Origin: Manis javanica
Taxonomy: Eukaryota > Chordata > Mammalia > Pholidota > Manidae
DNA: 64,000 nt
Direction: 5' to 3'
Assembly: GCF_040802235.1 (NCBI RefSeq)
Contig: NC_133157.1
Span: 89,080,001-89,144,000 of the forward strand
Shown: positions 58,753 to 64,000 of the stretch, piece by piece
Numbering within the stretch: the first letter of the stretch is position 1
Layout: each line of letters starts with the position of its first letter
The notes under the pieces: model-generated
Told to the model about the DNA's origin: nothing
What the model saw: the letters and a program-made list of their open reading frames with translations, nothing else
The model's database searches: none
Made by a program: the position numbers and the translations under genes

Positions 58753-60877
58753 ACTTCCTTGCAAACAGGAGGTGACAGGGGCCCTGGAATCCATTCCTCA
58801 GCAATCCCAGTGCTCCACAAGCTATAGCCTCATATGCAGGGAAAGCTCACAATCCACTCCCCACTTTAGCCCCTTCCGGGTTTCTGAATCTCGTCAGTTT
58901 ACCTCCATAGGGGTACAGTGTGGGCTGTCAGGCTTTCGCTGGGCAATCCCCACCCTGAGCAGAGGATGGCAGCCACCAGGCACCCCTCTGCCAGGCCTGC
59001 TCCTGACATGCAAGAGCTCCCAAGCCTGCTCCCAGGGGTCTGAGCCCATCCTTTCTGTTAAGACACAGTTAGGGACTTAGCATTTTGTTAGGAAACGTGC
59101 TCTGCAACTTACAATGCTGGTTAACTTTTGACAGTGTAGTCTATCATATTCTAATAACATCCACGAAAATCATCACAAAGCTTATTTCAAATCTGTATTA
59201 AAGATCAGTTAAAAGAAGTCCAGTGTTGAAAGTTACCTCTTCTGAAATGGGTGGAGCATGCTGCTCAACCGGCCGGCGTACTCTGGGGCTGTGGGCCTGA
59301 AAATCTGGTGGCCGCATGTGCATATGAAAACCCTTGGGCTGGTGGAAATGTGAGGTGGCCATCCAAAAGATAAAGGCAAGGCTGGGGACAGCAGGTGCAG
59401 AGAAAGGACATGCTCAAATGAAAAACACACAATTATTTTACCTGTGGAGTGTATTATGTGGGCTCTGCTATAGAAACACTGGGTCCTACTGGGGTGCAAG
59501 GTGTTTGTGACACCAGCAGTCAACTGGTGAGGCTGGGGTGGCCTGTATATCCTCAAGGCCCTTTTGTTCCCAGTGAACAAGGACTGGAGGGTGCATGAAG
59601 GCACAGGGGGTGAGCCCAGGCCTAGACAGACATGGTTAGGACCAGCAGAAGGACAGCACACGTGTGGGAATGTCACCCAGGCCACGTGCCCGGTAGGCAG
59701 TCCTTACTTCCCAAATGGAGCTCAACCACATTATCAATCTTTCTTCACTTAAGTGGCCCCCCACACCCTCCTCTGTGGCCCCAGGGGAGAGTCACTGGTG
59801 TCCACAGGATAGGGCTAGACAATAGACAGGACTCGTGCCCTGGACCACTGTGTGAACGTATACCCAGACCTCTCTCCCCAGCAGGAGGGCATGGAGGTGG
59901 GAGGCGGAGCGGCTCCACTCACATTCCAGATGCTCTCCATCCCCAGTTCCTGGTGGGGGAAGGGGAGGGCACTGTGGAGCTGAAAGAGCTCTGTGTGTCT
60001 ACTGTGTGCATGCCATCTGCCTCCTGTGATGGTGTGGCTTTGCTGAGGACACAGTCTGGGGCGGAGAAGGAAGACCTCTGCCGTCTGGGCACGAGCTCTT
60101 GCTGAGATGTCACCACCACTCCACCCAACCCACCCTTTATGATTCTAAGTGTACATATGGAAGAGACGCTATCATGCATCTTTTTAATGTCAGGGGCTCT
60201 GCTTGTGTATAGTGTTTTGCATGGCTGCTCAGCATGCAGGGACCCTCACTAACAAAATGACTGAACCCCAGGCAGCTGACTCACAAAAGCCTGGGTGGCT
60301 TCTAAAATCATCTCCACACATGTTGCACCAGTGAACCGTGTCTTCTGGCTAAGCAAGGGTGCCGACTTTCACTTGCCTCTGTGTCCCCCTCAGGAGTAGA
60401 GACAGCGCTCCCATCCACAGGCTGGATGTCCACCTAAAATGTCTCAGGTGCAGCTGAAGACTAGACAGTGAATTTGTGTCCAACTGACCTAGGAAGGATA
60501 GCTGTCTCCTGCAGGGCCATGGAAAACTGCTATCAGTGGGCTGATGACTTGTCTAATCAAACACTTATCAAGGACTAACTTAGACCAGGAGACTAGGAAA
60601 GGATTCCCGAGTCTTGTATCTTCAACCCCGAGTCACATTCAGCGAGGCCTACCTGCAGAGGGTCAGGCTCTGTGGCTTTATTATGCATTAATACTTTTTT
60701 TAGAAACTCATTTGTAGGTGGCTTTGGCCACCAGCTTGTCCCCCACTAGGGACACAGAAAAAGTCAGGGCATCCTGGTGACACCTTCTCTCTAGGGTAGA
60801 GGAAGTTGGGCTGCCTAAGTGGACTATGTGCAGCCGTGCCTGACGGGACCTGAGATGACAGACATCCTCTCCCCCAC

Positions 60878-61614
60878 ATGATCTCCACAAACTTTATTTA
60901 CTAGTCCCCACGTGCAGACCCCAGAGAGTCCATGGGAGCAGCACCAGGAGGAGCGTCAGCCAAGCTGGCCCATCCCCAGAGGCTCCTCACACGCAGACAG
61001 AGTCTTCTGCCTCAGACACACAGAGCAAACGCAGAATCCAGACTTTTCCCATCACTGGCTACATGCTGAGAAACGGCAGTGGTCCAGCGTGGCTGCTTTT
61101 GAAGCCTCAAATGGTTTTGTGGTCAGGAAAGCCTCTCAGGGTAGGGCTCAGTCCTGTGGCCGTGCTGTCAAGTTCTGGAGGCAGCGCCACCCGCCCAGGC
61201 CCAGCATCCCCTCCTCTGCAGGGGCTCAGGCTCACAGCCTTTGGGCCACTGCCAACACCTGGGTGGGCGAGGCCACCACCTCACACGATGTGCAGGGCCA
61301 GAGGGCTGGAAGGCACATCGGGACTCTGGAAACAGACCCTGGAAAGACCCCACCATGAAAACCACAGGCAGCATTTCTATCAGTGCTCAGATCCGGGTGT
61401 GCATCTTTCTTCCTGAGGCTCTTCTGACACGGGTTTGCTGTGCACAGGCTGGATTTCAGGACAGGCCTAGGGAGCAACAGCCAGGGGCATGTTCCACCTA
61501 GGTCAGTTCTTCTGCCAGGCCAAGGGAGGTGGAGACTCAAAATCGACACGCTGGGCCATGTCTCCCTGCGGCTGCCCTTCTGTTCACAGGCGGCCACAGA
61601 CAGGCGTGGGGCAC
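60878..61614 (-). other. 3' untranslated region of terminal exon
   Basis: About 735 bases lie between the stop codon and the likely cleavage site. The sequence is unique, with no recognised repeat inside, which fits a 3' UTR better than random intergenic DNA. The cleavage position near 60878 is inferred from the AATAAA at 60893-60898 and the GT-rich stretch just beyond it ('gtttgtgg', 'catgtggggg' on the minus strand). Confidence 0.5.
60893..60898 (-). terminator. Polyadenylation signal AATAAA
   Basis: A canonical AATAAA on the minus strand sits 717 bases after the stop codon. It is followed within 30 bases by GT-rich and G-rich sequence, the expected downstream element. Confidence 0.6.
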
Positions 61615-62468
<854 letters not shown>

Positions 62469-62469
62469 A

Positions 62470-63108
62470 GGGGATTAAAGTTGGCAGCATGAGAGGTGAG
62501 ACAGAGGCTTCCTCCTAAAACCGCATATATTATGAAAATATAATTAATACAACTAATCCTGAGAGAGCAACAGGAAAGAGGACTGCACCAGACCGCATAC
62601 ACCTGGAGAAAAGAGGAGACCTCACCGAATGGGGTAACATACCAAAGCTGTGGCCCAGCGGGACCCAAGCCCTTCCCCCAACCCAGCTCACCAGTGGGAG
62701 GAAGAGAAATGGAGTGGGAGAGGGAGTGGAGGCCTGGGACTGCTGAATACTTAACTCCAGAGATCTGCTCTGGGAGCACAAACCTACATTTCATGGTGCT
62801 TTCATGATAGTCTCGTGATTACGGGGTTGGAAAGCTAAGACAGGCAGAATTCCTGGAGAGACTGAGATTCCAGCTGCTTGTGGAAAGCAGGGATCCATAT
62901 CCAGCTGCTCTGGGACAAAAGCTTATACCTTTGTGCTCAGCCCACTGGTTCAGGCAGTGGAGACAGGCACAGCAGCTGGGAAGTGGGGAACAGCTCTTTC
63001 CTCCCCACAGGCATCAATCCCACTCCCCGTGACCCCTGACATTGCTTCAGGGGCTGAGCAGCTCCAGAGAGTAGAGCTTCTAGACACTAGAGGGCGCCAT
63101 ATACAAAC
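62470..63108 (+). promoter_or_regulatory. L1 5' UTR / internal promoter region
   Basis: About 640 bases upstream of the ORF1 start, consistent in length with a non-primate L1 5' UTR. L1 5' UTRs carry an internal RNA polymerase II promoter, and often antisense activity; here that is inferred from position only. A CTCF-type motif sits 11 bases before the ATG. Confidence 0.65.
63084..63097 (+). promoter_or_regulatory. CTCF-like motif before L1 ORF1
   Basis: ACACTAGAGGGCGC matches the CTCF core consensus (CCASYAGRKGGCRS) at 13 of 14 positions. It ends 11 bases before the ORF1 ATG. Confidence 0.45.
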
Positions 63109-63951
63109 ATGAAACGCCAAAGGAACCTGGTACAGAGTGAAATTAATATAACCCCTGAGAAAGATGACATGGATCTCATGACTCTTCCTGAAAGGGAGTT
63201 CAAAATAAAAATCATTAACATGCTAATGGAGGTATGGAAAAACATTCAAGAACTCAGGAATGAATTCCAGTCGGAGATCCAATCGTTGAAGAGCACGATG
63301 GAGGGTATTAAAAGCAGGTTGGATACAGTGGAGGAGACGATAAATGAAATAGAAACTAGAGAAGAGGAATACAAAGAAGATGAAGCACAGAGAGAAAAAA
63401 GGATCTCTAAGAATGAAAGAATATTGAGAGAACTGTGTGACCAATCCAAATGGAATAATATTCTCATTATAGGGCTACCAGAAGAAGAAGAGAGAGAGAA
63501 AGGGATAGAAAGTGTCTTTGAGGAGGTAATTGCTGAAAACTTCCCCAATCTGGGGAAGGAGATAGTCTCTCAGGCCATGGAGATCCACAGATCTCCCAAC
63601 ACAAGGAACCCAAGGAAGACAACACCAAGACACATAGTAATTAAAATGGCAAAGATCAAGGATAAGGACAGACTGTTAAAAGCAGCCAGAGAGAGAAATA
63701 AGATCACATACAAAGGAAAGCCCATCAGGCTAACATCAGACATCTCAGCAGAAAGCTAACAGGCCAGAAGGGAGTGGCATGATGTATTTAATGCAATGAA
63801 GCAGAAGGACCTTGAAACAAGATTATTTTATCCGGCAAGATTATCATTTACATTTGAAGGAGGGATTAAACAATTTCCAGATAAGCAAAAGCTGAGAGAG
63901 TTTATGTCCCACAAACCATCTCTACAGTCTATTTTGGAGGGACTGCTATAG
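63109..63951 (+). pseudogene. L1 ORF1p, disrupted by one nonsense codon
   Basis: The frame encodes the L1 RNA-binding chaperone ORF1p, which coats L1 RNA as a trimer in the cytoplasm. Residues about 30-112 are a Lys/Glu-rich coiled coil. The RRM follows (NILIIGLPE at 117-125 and PRHIVIKM at 173-180), and the start of the C-terminal domain has YKGKPIRL at 201-208. Codon 217 is TAA (63757-63759). Beyond it the same frame continues for 63 codons with the expected C-terminal features (a REW motif, YPA-type and DKQKLREF-type segments) to TAG at 63949-63951. The whole frame would be 280 codons, shorter than human ORF1p (338), mainly in the N-terminal half. The product would stop in the C-terminal domain that trimers need for nucleic acid binding, so this copy should be inactive. 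A sequencing error at the codon is possible. Confidence 0.85.
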
Positions 63952-64000
63952 ATGGAAGTATTCCTAAGGTTTAATAGCTGTCACCAGAGGTAATAAAACC

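Larger units (their letters stand above)
54840..60877. other. Unassigned sequence upstream of the gene end
   Basis: Six kilobases without a recognised exon. The interval contains the hairpin at 55513-55535, an AC tract, a G-quadruplex motif at 56235-56252 and a GT-rich tract. Open frames of up to 192 codons show no domain. On the minus strand this is downstream of the terminal exon at 60878-61687. Confidence 0.4.
62470..64000 (+). mobile_element. LINE-1 with 5' UTR and ORF1, cut by the window edge
   Basis: The L1 runs from a 5' end near 62470 ('aaagttggcagcatgagagg', 62477) through a GC-rich 5' UTR and ORF1 (63109-63951) into the inter-ORF region at 63952-64000. ORF2 and the 3' end are outside the window. 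This is the least decayed mobile element here: ORF1 aligns in a single frame to its end apart from one nonsense codon. The ORF1 sequence differs clearly from primate and rodent types. It lies opposite in strand to the gene end at 61615-61687. Confidence 0.85.

Overview
The window looks like nuclear DNA of a placental mammal. It holds many old interspersed repeats of kinds shared across eutherians (L1, L2, MIR, ERVL-MaLR-type LTRs, hAT-Charlie and TcMar-Tigger fragments), AC/GT microsatellites and CpG-poor DNA. I see no Alu, rodent B1/B2, carnivore tRNA-Lys SINE, pig PRE-1, equid ERE or ruminant Bov element. The only young-looking repeat is an L1 at the right edge. A non-primate, non-rodent eutherian with low SINE content, probably laurasiatherian, is my best guess, but the species cannot be fixed from this window.

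Most of the 64 kb is intergenic or intronic. Left part (1-9.8 kb): a nested pair of L1 copies, then GC-richer unique sequence. 9.8-25 kb: scattered MIR, L2 and MaLR LTR copies, a 41-nt near-perfect hairpin, and two related ~95-bp segments 1.9 kb apart. 25-32 kb: an AT-rich tract of old L1-like sequence, a Charlie element and an MLT1-like LTR. 32-44 kb: GC-richer DNA with LTRs, another Charlie element, a 61-bp direct duplication, a 33-bp inverted duplication, a C-rich minisatellite and a Tigger fragment. 44-60.8 kb: mostly unassigned unique DNA with microsatellites, G-quadruplex motifs, a perfect CTCF-type core and one more LTR.

The one convincing piece of a protein-coding gene is at the right, on the minus strand. 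A splice acceptor at 61688-61689 is followed by 23 codons ending at a stop at 61615-61617, a 3' untranslated region, and an AATAAA signal at 60893-60898. This looks like the last exon of a gene whose other exons lie beyond position 64000. I could not name the gene. The apparently 5'-complete L1 that starts near 62470 lies on the plus strand, so it would be antisense in the last intron. Its ORF1 carries one in-frame nonsense codon; the rest of the frame stays open to a normal-looking end, and ORF2 lies outside the window.

Long open frames elsewhere (up to 231 codons) sit in GC-rich DNA, lack recognisable domains and often overlap open frames on the other strand, so I do not call them genes. 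Repeat names are from memory of consensus sequences, not from a search; boundaries are approximate.
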